From Cognatishimia sp. 1_MG-2023 (GTDB lineage: Bacteria; Pseudomonadota; Alphaproteobacteria; Rhodobacterales; Rhodobacteraceae): a DNA stretch of 64,000 bases. Position 1 is the stretch's first letter. Every line of letters begins with the position of its first letter. A program made the position numbers and the translations under genes. The stretch is taken from positions 186,001 through 250,000 of the forward strand of contig NZ_JAUORX010000002.1 in assembly GCF_030548175.1 (NCBI RefSeq), written 5' to 3'. This document shows, piece after piece, positions 46,525 to 56,112 of the stretch. The notes under the pieces were generated by a model. The model searched no databases. It saw only the letters and a list, made by a program, of their open reading frames with translations, and was not told the origin of the DNA.

Positions 46525-46552
46525 TTGTGGCTTTTTTGTAAATGCTCATAAT
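46525..46552 (+). promoter_or_regulatory. Possible promoter of the 51-aa small ORF
   Basis: TTGTGG (46525-46530), 16-bp spacer, CATAAT (46547-46552), 37 bases upstream of the small ORF. Confidence 0.35.
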
Positions 46553-46589
46553 GGATACAGTTCAATAATACTTACGTTAGGAGGCCGTC

Positions 46590-46745
46590 ATGTTGGAAAT
46601 CGCGGTAACCGCTCAAATAGCCGAAGCAAACAAATGTGCACACCTTGAGCGCTCTAAAGCGTTCTGTTCCATATTCCGCCGCCTGCGCCGAGTATTTTCC
46701 GTTCCGCTGAGCCGAACGCCGGCTCTTACGGGGCTGTCCCGCTGA
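46590..46745 (+). CDS. Possible 51-aa small protein
   Basis: No recognised family. ATG 46590 follows AGGAGGCCGTC, a near-ideal ribosome site. The product is MLEIAVTAQIAEANKCAHLE followed by a basic stretch (SIFRRLRRVF) with Cys at positions 16 and 26. It stops at 46745, just before the terminator at 46768. It is divergent from a LysR gene. The strong ribosome site, own terminator and candidate promoter together make a real gene plausible; size alone would not. Confidence 0.5.
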   Translation: MLEIAVTAQIAEANKCAHLERSKAFCSIFRRLRRVFSVPLSRTPALTGLSR

Positions 46746-46767
46746 ACCTTGGTTCTTACGAGACAAA

Positions 46768-46797
46768 AAAAGGGCCGGTCAAAAGACCGGCCCTTTT
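46768..46797. terminator. Strong bidirectional terminator
   Basis: 13-bp perfect stem AAAAGGGCCGGTC / GACCGGCCCTTTT with AAAA loop and T-runs on both strands. It terminates phaB from the right and the small ORF from the left. Confidence 0.92.
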
Positions 46798-46817
46798 GAA
46801 GAACTTTAGGCGTTTGT

Positions 46818-47543
46818 TTAGACGACGAATTGCGCGCCGTTTGCCGAAATGGTTGACCCATTGATAAAGCCAGAGTCGTCTGACGCAAGGAAGACAACGC
46901 AGCGCGCGATTTCTTCTGGCTCACCCAAGCGACCAGCAGGAATCTGTGGGATGATTTTTTCGTTCAGGACGGTCTCAGGGATCGCGCGGACCATTTCCGT
47001 GCCGATGTAACCAGGGCAGATCGCATTCGCAGTAATGCCAGCGCGCGCGCCTTCTTGCGCTAGGGACTTGATGATACCCAGATCACCAGCCTTCGTCGCG
47101 GCATAATTCACCTGACCGAATTGACCTTTTTGACCATTGATAGAAGAGATCACGATCACGCGGCCAAACTTACGCTCACGCATACCTGGCCAGATTGGGT
47201 GAACGGTGTTGAACACGCCTGTCAGGTTGGTGCCAACAACTTCGTTCCACTGTTCCGGAGACATCTTGTGGAATGGCGCGTCACGAGTGATGCCCGCGTT
47301 TGCGACAACCACATCAATTGGGCCCAAGTCAGCTTCGACTTGTGCGATGCCAGCCTTAGAGGCGTCGTAGTCCGCTACGTTCCATTTATAGGTTTTGATA
47401 CCTGTGGCTTCTGTGAAGGCGGCCGCTTTTTCATCGTTGCCCGCGTATGTCGCTGCAACCTCATATCCTTCGGCTTTCAAAGCCTTGGAAATCGCTTCGC
47501 CGATGCCGCGGGATCCGCCGGTGACGAGTGCTACTTTGGCCAT
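46818..47543 (-). CDS. phaB: Acetoacetyl-CoA reductase
   Basis: 241-aa short-chain dehydrogenase reducing acetoacetyl-CoA to (R)-3-hydroxybutyryl-CoA with NADPH, for polyhydroxybutyrate. Motifs: TGGSRGIGEAI (cofactor loop, about residues 8-18), NAGITRD (about 88), and the catalytic S-Y-K set in ISSINGQKGQFGQVNYAATK (Ser about 138, Tyr about 151, Lys about 155). GGAGG precedes the ATG. Separated from phaA by a terminator and its own promoter, so not simply cotranscribed. Confidence 0.94.
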   Translation of the reverse strand: MAKVALVTGGSRGIGEAISKALKAEGYEVAATYAGNDEKAAAFTEATGIKTYKWNVADYDASKAGIAQVEADLGPIDVVVANAGITRDAPFHKMSPEQWNEVVGTNLTGVFNTVHPIWPGMRERKFGRVIVISSINGQKGQFGQVNYAATKAGDLGIIKSLAQEGARAGITANAICPGYIGTEMVRAIPETVLNEKIIPQIPAGRLGEPEEIARCVVFLASDDSGFINGSTISANGAQFVV

Positions 47544-47576
47544 GGTATTCCTCCAATATGGCTTATTCTTCAGGAA

Positions 47577-47620
47577 ATTATATTACAAACAGTTGTTTCG
47601 ATGTGCAATTAAGTTGCGCA
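47577..47620 (-). promoter_or_regulatory. phaB promoter with an overlapping operator-like dyad
   Basis: On the minus strand TATAAT (plus 47577-47582) lies upstream of phaB, and TTGCAC with a 17-bp spacer to TAATAT overlaps it. TGTGCAA-N5-TTGCGCA (47602-47620, one mismatch) covers the -35 area. This resembles a PhaR-type TGC-rich site, but the match is inferred. Confidence 0.45.
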
Positions 47621-47686
47621 ATGATAAATTGACGCATACTGCTATCTCACTCAATCTAAAGGGTAATTTCAACAAAATAGTTACAA

Positions 47687-47716
47687 AAAAGGGCACCCAA
47701 ATTTGGATGCCCTTTT
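47687..47716 (-). terminator. Intrinsic terminator of phaA
   Basis: 12-bp stem on the minus strand (one G-U pair), loop AAATTT, followed by CCCTTTTTTGT. Lies between the phaA stop and the phaB promoter. Confidence 0.85.
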
Positions 47717-47740
47717 CTTAGTCGTAAATGGGGTAAAGAA

Positions 47741-48919
47741 TCAGGGGCGTTCAACGCACAGAGCAACACCCATGCCGCCACCAATGCATAAAGTAGCAAT
47801 GCCTTTTTTGGCGTCGCGTCGCTGCATTTCGAACAACAGTGTATTTAGAACGCGGCAACCGGAAGCACCAATTGGGTGGCCAATCGCGATTGCGCCGCCG
47901 TTGACGTTCACGATTGCTGGATCCCAGCCCATTTCTTTGTTTACGGCGCAGGCCTGAGCGGCGAACGCTTCGTTGGCTTCAACCAAGTCCAGATCGTCAA
48001 CAGTCCAGCCAGCTTTGTCCAAAGCTTTACGAGACGCGTGGATTGGGCCAACACCCATGATGGATGGGTCCAGGCCAGCGGTTGCATAAGAAGCGATGCG
48101 GGCCAATGGCTTGATGCCGCGCTTTTCAGCCTCTTCTTCTGACATCAACAGAACAGCGGCCGCGCCGTCGTTCAAACCAGAAGCATTCGCCGCAGTGACA
48201 GAGCCGCCATCGCGCACGAACGCTGGGCGAAGCTTCTGCATGTTCTCGATAGTAGCGCCGTGGCGGATGTATTCATCCTTGTTTACCACAGTTTCGCCTT
48301 TACGAGTCTTAACAACGAAATCAATGACTTCTTCGTCAAATTTTCCAGACTTTTGAGCGTCTTCAGCTTTCAGCTGAGACGCCAGCGCAAATTCGTCCTG
48401 CATTTCGCGGGAGATGTCGAATTCATTTGCGACGTTTTCAGCAGTCTGACCCATGTGATAGTTATTGAATGCGTCCCAAAGGCCATCTTTGATCATGGAG
48501 TCGACATACTTCATGTCGCCCATTTTTTGACCGGCACGTAGGTGGGCAACATGTGGCGAAAGGGTCATGTTTTCTTGACCACCTGCGACGACGATGGATG
48601 CATCACCCAGCATAATGTGCTGCGCACCCAGTGCGACGGCGCGTAATCCAGAACCACAAACTTGGTTAATGCTCCACGCTGCGCTTTCTTTTGGCAGGCC
48701 CGCGTTGATATGCGCTTGACGGGCAGGGTTTTGGCCCTGACCAGCTGTCAAAACCTGGCCCAAAATTGTTTCAGAGACGTCAGACTTTTCAATGCCTGCA
48801 CGCTCTACGACGGCTTCAATTACAGCTGCGCCCAGATCATGTGCAGGTGTGTTAGCGAAAGAGCCACCAAAGCTACCTACTGCAGTCCGTGCAGCGGAGG
48901 CGATAACTACGTTTGTCAT
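47741..48919 (-). CDS. phaA: Acetyl-CoA acetyltransferase (beta-ketothiolase)
   Basis: 392-aa thiolase condensing two acetyl-CoA to acetoacetyl-CoA. Nucleophile Cys in [11 protein letters not shown] (about residue 88), [17 protein letters not shown] (His about 348) and the C-terminal [13 protein letters not shown] (Cys about 378) are intact. First gene of the PHB pair, upstream of phaB on the same strand, but followed by its own terminator. Confidence 0.95.
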   Translation of the reverse strand: MTNVVIASAARTAVGSFGGSFANTPAHDLGAAVIEAVVERAGIEKSDVSETILGQVLTAGQGQNPARQAHINAGLPKESAAWSINQVCGSGLRAVALGAQHIMLGDASIVVAGGQENMTLSPHVAHLRAGQKMGDMKYVDSMIKDGLWDAFNNYHMGQTAENVANEFDISREMQDEFALASQLKAEDAQKSGKFDEEVIDFVVKTRKGETVVNKDEYIRHGATIENMQKLRPAFVRDGGSVTAANASGLNDGAAAVLLMSEEEAEKRGIKPLARIASYATAGLDPSIMGVGPIHASRKALDKAGWTVDDLDLVEANEAFAAQACAVNKEMGWDPAIVNVNGGAIAIGHPIGASGCRVLNTLLFEMQRRDAKKGIATLCIGGGMGVALCVERP

Positions 48920-49053
48920 ACTTTTGTTCCTCTAAGATACGGAAAAGGCACCCCTAAGAAAGATGCCCATCGATCCCCTTCCACGGGCTTCATTAGCGGA
49001 TTTGCCGCAGTGCGGCAATTAAAACATGCCAATACCCGTAAGAAAGTTTCAAT

Positions 49054-49890
49054 TCAGGCGGCCTTTTTGGAACTTTTATTCTTTGCCCACGGGGGATTAA
49101 CCGTCGGGGCACCAAACGCAAAACCTTGCAGGCAGTCAAAACCTAGCCGCGCTAATGTATTCGCATCTTCAACACTCTCAACTCGGGTTGCAACTGTGAA
49201 TATGTCGAATTGCCGCGCAATACTCGCCATAGCGCCGGCTAAAACTTGGTTCTCACGATCTCCGTTAATGTTTTTTGTAAATTGGCCATCTACCTTAAGA
49301 ATATCAAAGAAAAATTCCTTAAAGTACCTAAAGGATGTTAAATCCGAGGCATAGTCGTCCAAAGCAAATGCGATCCCTTTCGCTTGTAGCTCATCCATGA
49401 AATCCATCACCAATTCAGGCACTTGCATGGCGGATGGTTCCGAAATCTCTAGGATCAGACGTTCTGCAACTTCTGGCTGTCGCTTGACCGCGCCTTCAAG
49501 GGTTCTCATCCAACGCCGATACCCGATAGAACGCGCAGACATGTTAATCGAAAGGCGTAATTTGGGATTGCTCGCCAAAGTTTTCAAACCCAATTCTAGG
49601 GCAAGACAATCTAATTGGCGCCCAGCCTCGGTATCAGCGACGACAGCCATGAAGTCTTTTGCGGGAATCACACGCCCGGTTTCATCCAAAACGCGGATCA
49701 ACCCTTCATAAAATGCGGGCACATTGGGGTCGCTTGCCTTAACGATAGGTTGAAAAGCCAGCATTACCTCTTTGTGGGTAATCGCCTCTTTCACCATGTC
49801 CACAGTTGCGACGTCACGCGTTTTAACTGCGTAGTCCAGCGGATTGCCCCGTGTATTCTGTCCTTTGTTGCGGCGGCCCATGTCATCCAT
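49054..49890 (-). CDS. EAL-domain protein, probably inactive phosphodiesterase
   Basis: 278-aa single-domain protein with c-di-GMP phosphodiesterase fold and no sensory or GGDEF domain. EAL is EGL (62-64). DD 178-179 and K199 (ILKVDG) remain, but loop 6 is DDYASDLTSF instead of DFGTGYSSL and AEGVE is ATRVE (234-238), losing a Glu that is catalytic in active enzymes. It is likely a c-di-GMP-binding or protein-interaction module. Next to phaA, without an evident link. Confidence 0.82.
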   Translation of the reverse strand: MDDMGRRNKGQNTRGNPLDYAVKTRDVATVDMVKEAITHKEVMLAFQPIVKASDPNVPAFYEGLIRVLDETGRVIPAKDFMAVVADTEAGRQLDCLALELGLKTLASNPKLRLSINMSARSIGYRRWMRTLEGAVKRQPEVAERLILEISEPSAMQVPELVMDFMDELQAKGIAFALDDYASDLTSFRYFKEFFFDILKVDGQFTKNINGDRENQVLAGAMASIARQFDIFTVATRVESVEDANTLARLGFDCLQGFAFGAPTVNPPWAKNKSSKKAA

Positions 49891-49970
49891 CCCCTATGTG
49901 TTAGGGGATTGAACGGCATAGCTATGAACAAGCCGTTAAACTCTTAATTTGAAGAGAATTACCCGAATAA

Positions 49971-50534
49971 TCAGGAAGCGCTGTCTTCAATTAATGTTCG
50001 TAAAACAGCTTTCGCGTTGTCGCTGCTCCAATCAGCATCGCCACGCAGTCTAGCTATCTCTTGCCCCTCAGGGTTCAAAATCACAGTGATCGGTAGGCCC
50101 AAGACCTTCATATCGCGGGCAATTTTCTGCTTTGGGTCTTGGTGACGCGGTAGGTTCTCTACGTTGATCTCCGCAAAGAACTTCTTAATTGCAGGCGGCA
50201 TGTTCCGTCCAGTGGCCAGGGTCACCACCTCAAACTGGTCACCTCCAAGTTCAGTTTGCAACTCAGACAGCATCGGCATTTCGTGCCGACAAGGTGCGCA
50301 CCATGTGGCCCAAAAGTTCAAAAGCACATATTTGCCTTGGTAATCACTTAGGAACCCGTCGCCACCATCTTCGTGGACAAAAGCTGCATCGCTGGCTTCC
50401 ATCGGTTCAGAATGAAATACCAATTTCTTCATATCGCCCTCGCGCAATGCCTCTGCAGATTGCAGATCAGCAGACGCAATATTTGCGCTAAAGGCCAAGG
50501 CCATATAAAGCACGCTCAAACGTAACAGACGCAT
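49971..50534 (-). CDS. TlpA-family thioredoxin-like protein
   Basis: 187-aa exported thioredoxin-fold protein with CXXC active site WCAPC (about residues 83-87). A signal peptide or anchor precedes it (through ANIASA). TlpA-type proteins reduce periplasmic disulfides, often in cytochrome or oxidase assembly; partner unknown. ATG 50534 follows GGAGGAACT. The start is only 21 bp from the divergent argH start. Confidence 0.87.
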   Translation of the reverse strand: MRLLRLSVLYMALAFSANIASADLQSAEALREGDMKKLVFHSEPMEASDAAFVHEDGGDGFLSDYQGKYVLLNFWATWCAPCRHEMPMLSELQTELGGDQFEVVTLATGRNMPPAIKKFFAEINVENLPRHQDPKQKIARDMKVLGLPITVILNPEGQEIARLRGDADWSSDNAKAVLRTLIEDSAS

Positions 50535-50555
50535 AGTTCCTCCGAAGGGCACGAC

Positions 50556-51947
50556 ATGACAGATAATTCCTCAAACCAGATGTGGGGCGGCCGCTTTGCC
50601 GCCGGACCGGACGCGATCATGGAAGCAATCAATGCTTCGATCGGGTTTGATCGACGGATGGCAGCACAGGATATCACTGGCTCTCGGGCCCACGCAGCCA
50701 TGTTGGCCAAGGCAGGCATCATTACGGATAAGGATGCCGAAGCGATTAGGGAAGGCCTCCTCACGGTCTTGTCAGAAATCGAGGGCGGAACGTTCAACTA
50801 TTCGGCAGCACTCGAAGACATCCACATGAACGTCGAAGCACGCCTAAAAGAGATCATCGGCGAGCCAGCGGGCCGTTTGCACACAGGTCGCTCCCGGAAC
50901 GACCAAGTGGCCACAGACTTTAAGTTGTGGGTACGTGATCAAATGGACGCTGCAATCTCTGGCATCGAAGCTTTGATGAAGGCGCTGATCGCGCAGGCAG
51001 AAGCAGGTGCAGATTGGGTTATGCCGGGTTTTACGCACCTTCAGGTCGCGCAACCCGTCACATGGGGCCATCACATGATGGCCTATGTGGAAATGCTCGC
51101 ACGGGATAGGTCTCGTTTTGTCGATGCGCGCAAGCGGATGAACGAATCGCCACTGGGTGCTGCTGCCCTTGCTGGCACATCCTTTCCAATTGATCGCCAC
51201 ATGACAGCCGAAGCGCTGGGCTTTGATCGCCCATCTGCAAACTCTTTGGATGCTGTGTCTGACCGTGACTTCGCTTTGGATTTCCTAGGGGCAGCATCCA
51301 TCTGTGCGATCCACCTCAGCCGCCTGTCCGAAGAACTGGTAATCTGGTCGTCTGCACAATTCCGCTTTGTCACTCTGTCTGACCGCTTTTCAACCGGCAG
51401 CTCGATCATGCCGCAAAAGAAAAACCCGGATGCAGCAGAATTGATTCGCGCCAAAATCGGCCGGATTTACGGGGCGAACACCGCGTTGACCATTGTCATG
51501 AAGGGCCTTCCGTTGGCTTATTCCAAAGACATGCAAGAAGACAAAGAGCAGACCTTTGATGCCGCCGATAGCCTGATGCTGGCGCTTGCAGCTATGGAAG
51601 GCATGGTCAAAGACATGACCGGCAACCGTGAAAGCCTCGAAGCGGCGGCAGGGACAGGCTTCTCCACCGCAACAGACCTCGCTGATTGGTTGGTGCGTGC
51701 CCTGAATATGCCGTTCCGTGATGCACATCACGTCACTGGCTCACTTGTCGCAATGGCGGAATCCCGCGGCTGTGATTTGCCCGACCTGACGCTTGAGGAT
51801 ATGAAATCGGTACATGAGCACATTACCAAAGACGTCTTTGGCGTCCTTGGCGTGCACAATTCCGTGGCCTCGCGCACGTCTTACGGTGGTACTGCCCCCG
51901 AACAAGTTCGCGCACAGGTCGCCCGCTGGAAGGACCTATTGGGATGA
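50556..51947 (+). CDS. argH: Argininosuccinate lyase
   Basis: 463-aa enzyme splitting argininosuccinate into arginine and fumarate. The fumarase/ASL signature [11 protein letters not shown] (about 283-293) and the N-terminal [11 protein letters not shown] are conserved, as are [13 protein letters not shown] (about 109) and [17 protein letters not shown] overlap couples it to the small lipoprotein gene. Confidence 0.97.
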   Translation: MTDNSSNQMWGGRFAAGPDAIMEAINASIGFDRRMAAQDITGSRAHAAMLAKAGIITDKDAEAIREGLLTVLSEIEGGTFNYSAALEDIHMNVEARLKEIIGEPAGRLHTGRSRNDQVATDFKLWVRDQMDAAISGIEALMKALIAQAEAGADWVMPGFTHLQVAQPVTWGHHMMAYVEMLARDRSRFVDARKRMNESPLGAAALAGTSFPIDRHMTAEALGFDRPSANSLDAVSDRDFALDFLGAASICAIHLSRLSEELVIWSSAQFRFVTLSDRFSTGSSIMPQKKNPDAAELIRAKIGRIYGANTALTIVMKGLPLAYSKDMQEDKEQTFDAADSLMLALAAMEGMVKDMTGNRESLEAAAGTGFSTATDLADWLVRALNMPFRDAHHVTGSLVAMAESRGCDLPDLTLEDMKSVHEHITKDVFGVLGVHNSVASRTSYGGTAPEQVRAQVARWKDLLG

Positions 51948-52117
51948 AAGTAGTCGCCGCATTATTGGCGTTGGTACTGGTTGCAAGCTGCGGCGCGGAT
52001 GGCGCGCCGCTCCGCCCCAGTGCAAACCTTGGCATCAATATCGGCCCGAATGGGATTAGCCCATCCGCCAGCGTTGGTGCCAGTAAGGGGCCAGTGAAGG
52101 TAAGCGTCGGCCTTTGA
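51944..52117 (+). CDS. Small lipoprotein downstream of argH
   Basis: 57-aa lipoprotein. Signal peptide with lipobox LVASC (Cys about 16), then a short Gly/Ser/Pro-rich segment ([20 protein letters not shown]). It begins inside the argH stop codon (ATGA) and lies before lysA by 113 nt. Similar tiny lipoproteins between argH and lysA are known in Rhodobacteraceae; function unknown. Too short for many gene callers. Confidence 0.85.
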   Translation: MKVVAALLALVLVASCGADGAPLRPSANLGINIGPNGISPSASVGASKGPVKVSVGL

Positions 52118-52230
52118 TCCGCTTGCCGCTCTGTTAGAGTAGGTATTTGGATCAAGAAAAGCTTGTATGATTGCGCTACAGCCAATCTGTGCCTAAAGAG
52201 GCGCGGTAGGATTGGCTGGAGTGACACAAC

Positions 52231-53496
52231 ATGGATCATTTTCTTTATCGTGACGGCGCGTTGTTCGCCGAGGACGTGCCAGTGGCAGAAATCGCCGCGC
52301 AAGTGGGCACACCATTCTATTGCTATTCCACCGCGACCTTCGAACGCCACTTTCGCCTTTTTGACGAGGCGCTAGAAGGCACCGATCATTTGGTCTGCTA
52401 CGCGATGAAAGCGGCCAGCAACCAAGCCATTTTAAAAACACTCGCCGCACTTGGTGCTGGTATGGATGTGGTTTCAGGCGGCGAATATGCGCGTGCCAAA
52501 GCCGCAGGCGTTCCGGGTGACCGGATTGTATTCTCGGGTGTTGGCAAAACACGCGAAGAAATTCACACAGCCCTCACCGGCGGCATCCGTCAATTTAACG
52601 TCGAATCAGAGCCAGAAATGGAAGTGATCAACGCGGTGGCGTTGGAGCTTGGCGTTAAAGCTCCAATCACCGTACGCGTGAATCCAGATGTCGACGCAAA
52701 GACCCACGCAAAAATTGCGACAGGCAAATCCGAAAACAAATTTGGCATCCCAATCAGCCGTGCGCGCGAAGTCTACGCCCACGCCGCTAGCCTGCCGGGT
52801 CTGGAAGTCATTGGTATCGACGTTCACATCGGTAGCCAATTGACGCAACTTGAGCCATTCAGGCTGGCCTATCAAAAGGTCGCGGAACTCACGGAAACCC
52901 TACGTGCCGACGGCCACGACATTCGTCGCCTTGATCTGGGTGGCGGGCTTGGCATTCCTTACGAACGCTCTAACGACGCGCCGCCACTGCCTGTGGAATA
53001 CGGCGCGATGGTCAAAGAAACACTGGGCCATCTGAACTGCGAGATCGAGATTGAGCCGGGTCGCCTTATTGCGGGCAACGCGGGCATCATGGTCAGCAAA
53101 GTCATCTACGTGAAAGAAGGCGAAGACCGCCAATTCATGATCATTGATGGCGCGATGAACGATTTGATCCGTCCAGCCATGTACGAAGCACATCACGATA
53201 TTATTCCAGTGGTCGAAGCCACACCGGGCGAAGAGCCAACGACCTATGACATCGTTGGCCCCGTATGCGAATCTGGTGATACCTTCGCCAAAGGCCGCAC
53301 CATGGCCGAGGTGAAACCAGACGATCTCGTCGCCTTCCGCTCCGCCGGAGCTTATGGCGCGGTGATGGCCAGCGAATACAATACGCGCCCTTTGATCCCA
53401 GAGGTTCTGGTCCATGGTGATCAATTTGCGGTTATTCGCCGACGTCCGACCTTTGAAGAAGTGATAAATCGCGATACCATTCCCGAGTGGCTCTAG
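52231..53496 (+). CDS. lysA: Diaminopimelate decarboxylase
   Basis: 421-aa PLP enzyme making lysine from meso-diaminopimelate. PLP lysine in YAMKAASNQ (K about 60), HIGSQLT (about 199), GGGLGIPY (about 235), EPGRLI (about 276) and CESGDTF (about 347) form the normal fold type III set. It follows the lipoprotein gene after 113 nt and is 36 nt upstream of the TIGR02302 gene. Confidence 0.96.
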   Translation: MDHFLYRDGALFAEDVPVAEIAAQVGTPFYCYSTATFERHFRLFDEALEGTDHLVCYAMKAASNQAILKTLAALGAGMDVVSGGEYARAKAAGVPGDRIVFSGVGKTREEIHTALTGGIRQFNVESEPEMEVINAVALELGVKAPITVRVNPDVDAKTHAKIATGKSENKFGIPISRAREVYAHAASLPGLEVIGIDVHIGSQLTQLEPFRLAYQKVAELTETLRADGHDIRRLDLGGGLGIPYERSNDAPPLPVEYGAMVKETLGHLNCEIEIEPGRLIAGNAGIMVSKVIYVKEGEDRQFMIIDGAMNDLIRPAMYEAHHDIIPVVEATPGEEPTTYDIVGPVCESGDTFAKGRTMAEVKPDDLVAFRSAGAYGAVMASEYNTRPLIPEVLVHGDQFAVIRRRPTFEEVINRDTIPEWL

Positions 53497-53532
53497 GGCA
53501 ATTCCGCCCATAGCCATCGGAATGGGAGCACC

Positions 53533-56100
53533 GTGGCACCAACAGGTCCCGCAAAAACCGTTCTAAATAAGCTCGCTTGGGTTCTGACGCTCACCCGTCT
53601 GGGCCTGTTGGCCGAGCGCGTGATTCGTGCATTCTGGCCTCTTTGGTCTGTGATCTTTGTTGTGGTTGCGGCCCTCATGTTGGGCTTGCAGGATAGCTTA
53701 TCTGTCGAAGCGGTGTGGATTTTGGGTCTCGCGGCGCTGGTCTCCACCGTGTGGTTTCTTGTCCGTGGCACGCAAAAGCTAAAGCTTCCTAGCCGCCAAG
53801 ATGCACTCGTTCGACTAGACGAGACTTTACCCGGACGACCCGTTCAGACGCTTTTGGATCAACCCGCAATGGGGCAGGGCGATCCAAATACGCAGGTCAT
53901 TTGGGCCGCCCATCAGGCGCGTATGGCCGCCAAGGCCAGCGCCGCACGCGCGCCCAAGCCCGATTTGCAAGTATCTCGCCTCGATCCCTTTGGATTGCGC
54001 TTTGTCGCACTATTAGCGTTATGCGTCGCGCTACTATTCGGCAGCATTGGCCGCATTAGCAGTGTCACAGCCATGACCCCAAGCAATGCGCCCACCATAG
54101 CAGCAGCCTCTTGGGAGGGATGGATAGAACCGCCCGCATATACGGGCCTGCCGACGCTATACCTTAACGACCAACCAGAAGGCCCGCTAAACCTACCTGT
54201 AAACAGCCAGGTCATTCTGCGTCTCTATGGCGAAATCGGCGCGCTGACCGTTCAAGAGACTGTCTCCGCCCGCATTGGCGAATTGCCAAGCGTCTCTGAA
54301 GCGGCGCAAGACTTTGTCCTTCGTCAGGACGGTGCGCTGACCATTGCCGGTGACAATGGCCGCAGTTGGGCCATTACTTTGCGCCCCGATACTGCGCCTG
54401 AAATCCTCAATGTCGGGGAGGCGACCGCCAGTGGACGTGGCGAAATGAGCCTGCCGTTTACTGCCCAAGACGACTACGAAGTGGTCGCCGGCACAGCGAC
54501 GATGGCGCTCGATATGGCTCAGGTTAATCGGCAGCACGGCCTAACTGTTGATCCTGAACCCATTCCAGATGTCGACATGCAATTGCCGCTGCCAATCTCT
54601 GGCAAACGCGATCAGTTCGAAGAAACCCTGATCGAAGATTTCTCAGAACATGTGCTAGCGCATCTACCCGTCACCATCACTTTGCAGGCCGAAGATGCAG
54701 CAGGTCAGAAAAGCCAGCCACATGTGGTTAATCTAGTACTACCTGCACGCCGGTTCTTTGACCCATTGGCCAATGCTTTGGTTGAGCAAAGGCGCGACCT
54801 TCTCTGGTCCCGTAAAAACGCGCCCAGAGTTGCACAGCTTTTGCGTGCCATCTCTCATCGCCCAGAAGAGGGTATTTTCCGCAAAGATGCCGACTATCTG
54901 CGTCTACGCCTGATCCTAAAAGACCTTGAACGATACAGCGCCGCAGGACTTACTACAGACCAACGCGACGAAGTTGCGCAAAACCTTTGGGATTTAGCCG
55001 TTAAGCTCGAAGAAGGCGATCTTAGCGACGCCATTGCTCGCATGGAACGCGCCCAAGAACGCCTTGCCGAAGCCATGAAAAATGGCGCAAGCGACGAAGA
55101 AATCGCACGTCTCATGCAAGAGCTGCGCGAAGCCACCCAAGATTACATGCGCCAACTCGCACAGCAACAACGCGAAAACGGCGACGATTCAGATCGGGAC
55201 CAGCAGCAAGCACAGAACTCCATCGAAATGACGCAGGACGATCTGCAGCGCATGATGGACCGCATCCAAGAGTTGATGGAACAGGGTCGCATGGCCGAAG
55301 CCCAACAAGCGCTCGAAGAATTCCAGCGGATGATGGAGAACATGCAGGTCGCCGAAGGCGGGCAGGGTCAGCAATCTCCCGGCGAGCAAGCGATGAACGA
55401 GCTTGGTGAAACCCTTCGCCAGCAACAAGGCCTGTCTGATCAAGCCTTTCGTCAACTCCAAGAGCAATTTAACCCCAACGCACAATCCGGCCAGTCCTCT
55501 GAAAACGAGGGGTCCAGCGGCGGACAAGGACGCGGTGAGTCCCACGATGGCACCGGCGGAGAAGGACAAGGCGAGGGTGAAGGTGAAACCGGCGAAGCCG
55601 GAGAGGGCCTAGAAGGTGAACTTTCTGACCGTCAGCAAGCCCTTCGCCAGGAACTACAGCGCCAACAACAAAATTTGCCCGGGCAGGGCACACCTGACGG
55701 TGATGCCGCGCGCGAGGCCTTAGGTCGCGCAGGGGATGCCATGGATGGCGCAGAAGAAGCGTTGCGCAACGATCAATTGGCAGAAGCGATCGATAAACAA
55801 TCCGAAGCAATGGAAGCCCTGCGCGAAGGCATCCGCAGCCTTGGCGAGGCCATGGCGCAGAACCAAAACAATCAACAAGGACAGGGCCAAGCCCAAGGTC
55901 GCCCTGGATCAGCCCGCGATCCGTTGGGCCGCAATCCTGGATCACAGGGCATTGCTGGTACGGATGAGGGGCTTTTGCAGGGCGAAGATGTCTATCGCCG
56001 TGCCCGCGACCTGTTGGATGAAATCCGCCGCCGCTCCGGAGAAACAGCACGCCCCGAGCAAGAACGCAGTTACCTGCGCCGCTTGCTCGACCGTTTCTAA
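53533..56100 (+). CDS. TIGR02302 (DUF4175) family membrane protein
   Basis: 855-aa alphaproteobacterial protein of unknown function. GTG start. Three hydrophobic segments are near the N-terminus (about residues 35-75 and 150-170), then a large region with beta-type and helical parts, and a long low-complexity C-terminal half (about 540-850) dominated by Gln, Glu, Gly and Arg, with coiled-coil potential (MARMERAQERL-like repeats). The gene is conserved next to lysA and before a zinc-ribbon gene in this order. An envelope or peptidoglycan-associated role is a guess from placement. Confidence 0.85.
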   Translation: MAPTGPAKTVLNKLAWVLTLTRLGLLAERVIRAFWPLWSVIFVVVAALMLGLQDSLSVEAVWILGLAALVSTVWFLVRGTQKLKLPSRQDALVRLDETLPGRPVQTLLDQPAMGQGDPNTQVIWAAHQARMAAKASAARAPKPDLQVSRLDPFGLRFVALLALCVALLFGSIGRISSVTAMTPSNAPTIAAASWEGWIEPPAYTGLPTLYLNDQPEGPLNLPVNSQVILRLYGEIGALTVQETVSARIGELPSVSEAAQDFVLRQDGALTIAGDNGRSWAITLRPDTAPEILNVGEATASGRGEMSLPFTAQDDYEVVAGTATMALDMAQVNRQHGLTVDPEPIPDVDMQLPLPISGKRDQFEETLIEDFSEHVLAHLPVTITLQAEDAAGQKSQPHVVNLVLPARRFFDPLANALVEQRRDLLWSRKNAPRVAQLLRAISHRPEEGIFRKDADYLRLRLILKDLERYSAAGLTTDQRDEVAQNLWDLAVKLEEGDLSDAIARMERAQERLAEAMKNGASDEEIARLMQELREATQDYMRQLAQQQRENGDDSDRDQQQAQNSIEMTQDDLQRMMDRIQELMEQGRMAEAQQALEEFQRMMENMQVAEGGQGQQSPGEQAMNELGETLRQQQGLSDQAFRQLQEQFNPNAQSGQSSENEGSSGGQGRGESHDGTGGEGQGEGEGETGEAGEGLEGELSDRQQALRQELQRQQQNLPGQGTPDGDAAREALGRAGDAMDGAEEALRNDQLAEAIDKQSEAMEALREGIRSLGEAMAQNQNNQQGQGQAQGRPGSARDPLGRNPGSQGIAGTDEGLLQGEDVYRRARDLLDEIRRRSGETARPEQERSYLRRLLDRF

Positions 56101-56112
56101 CAGGCGTTTGTT

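Noticed and set aside
54193-56050. Minus-strand frames opposite the TIGR02302 gene
   Set aside because: They arise from the repetitive codon pattern of the Gln/Glu-rich region.
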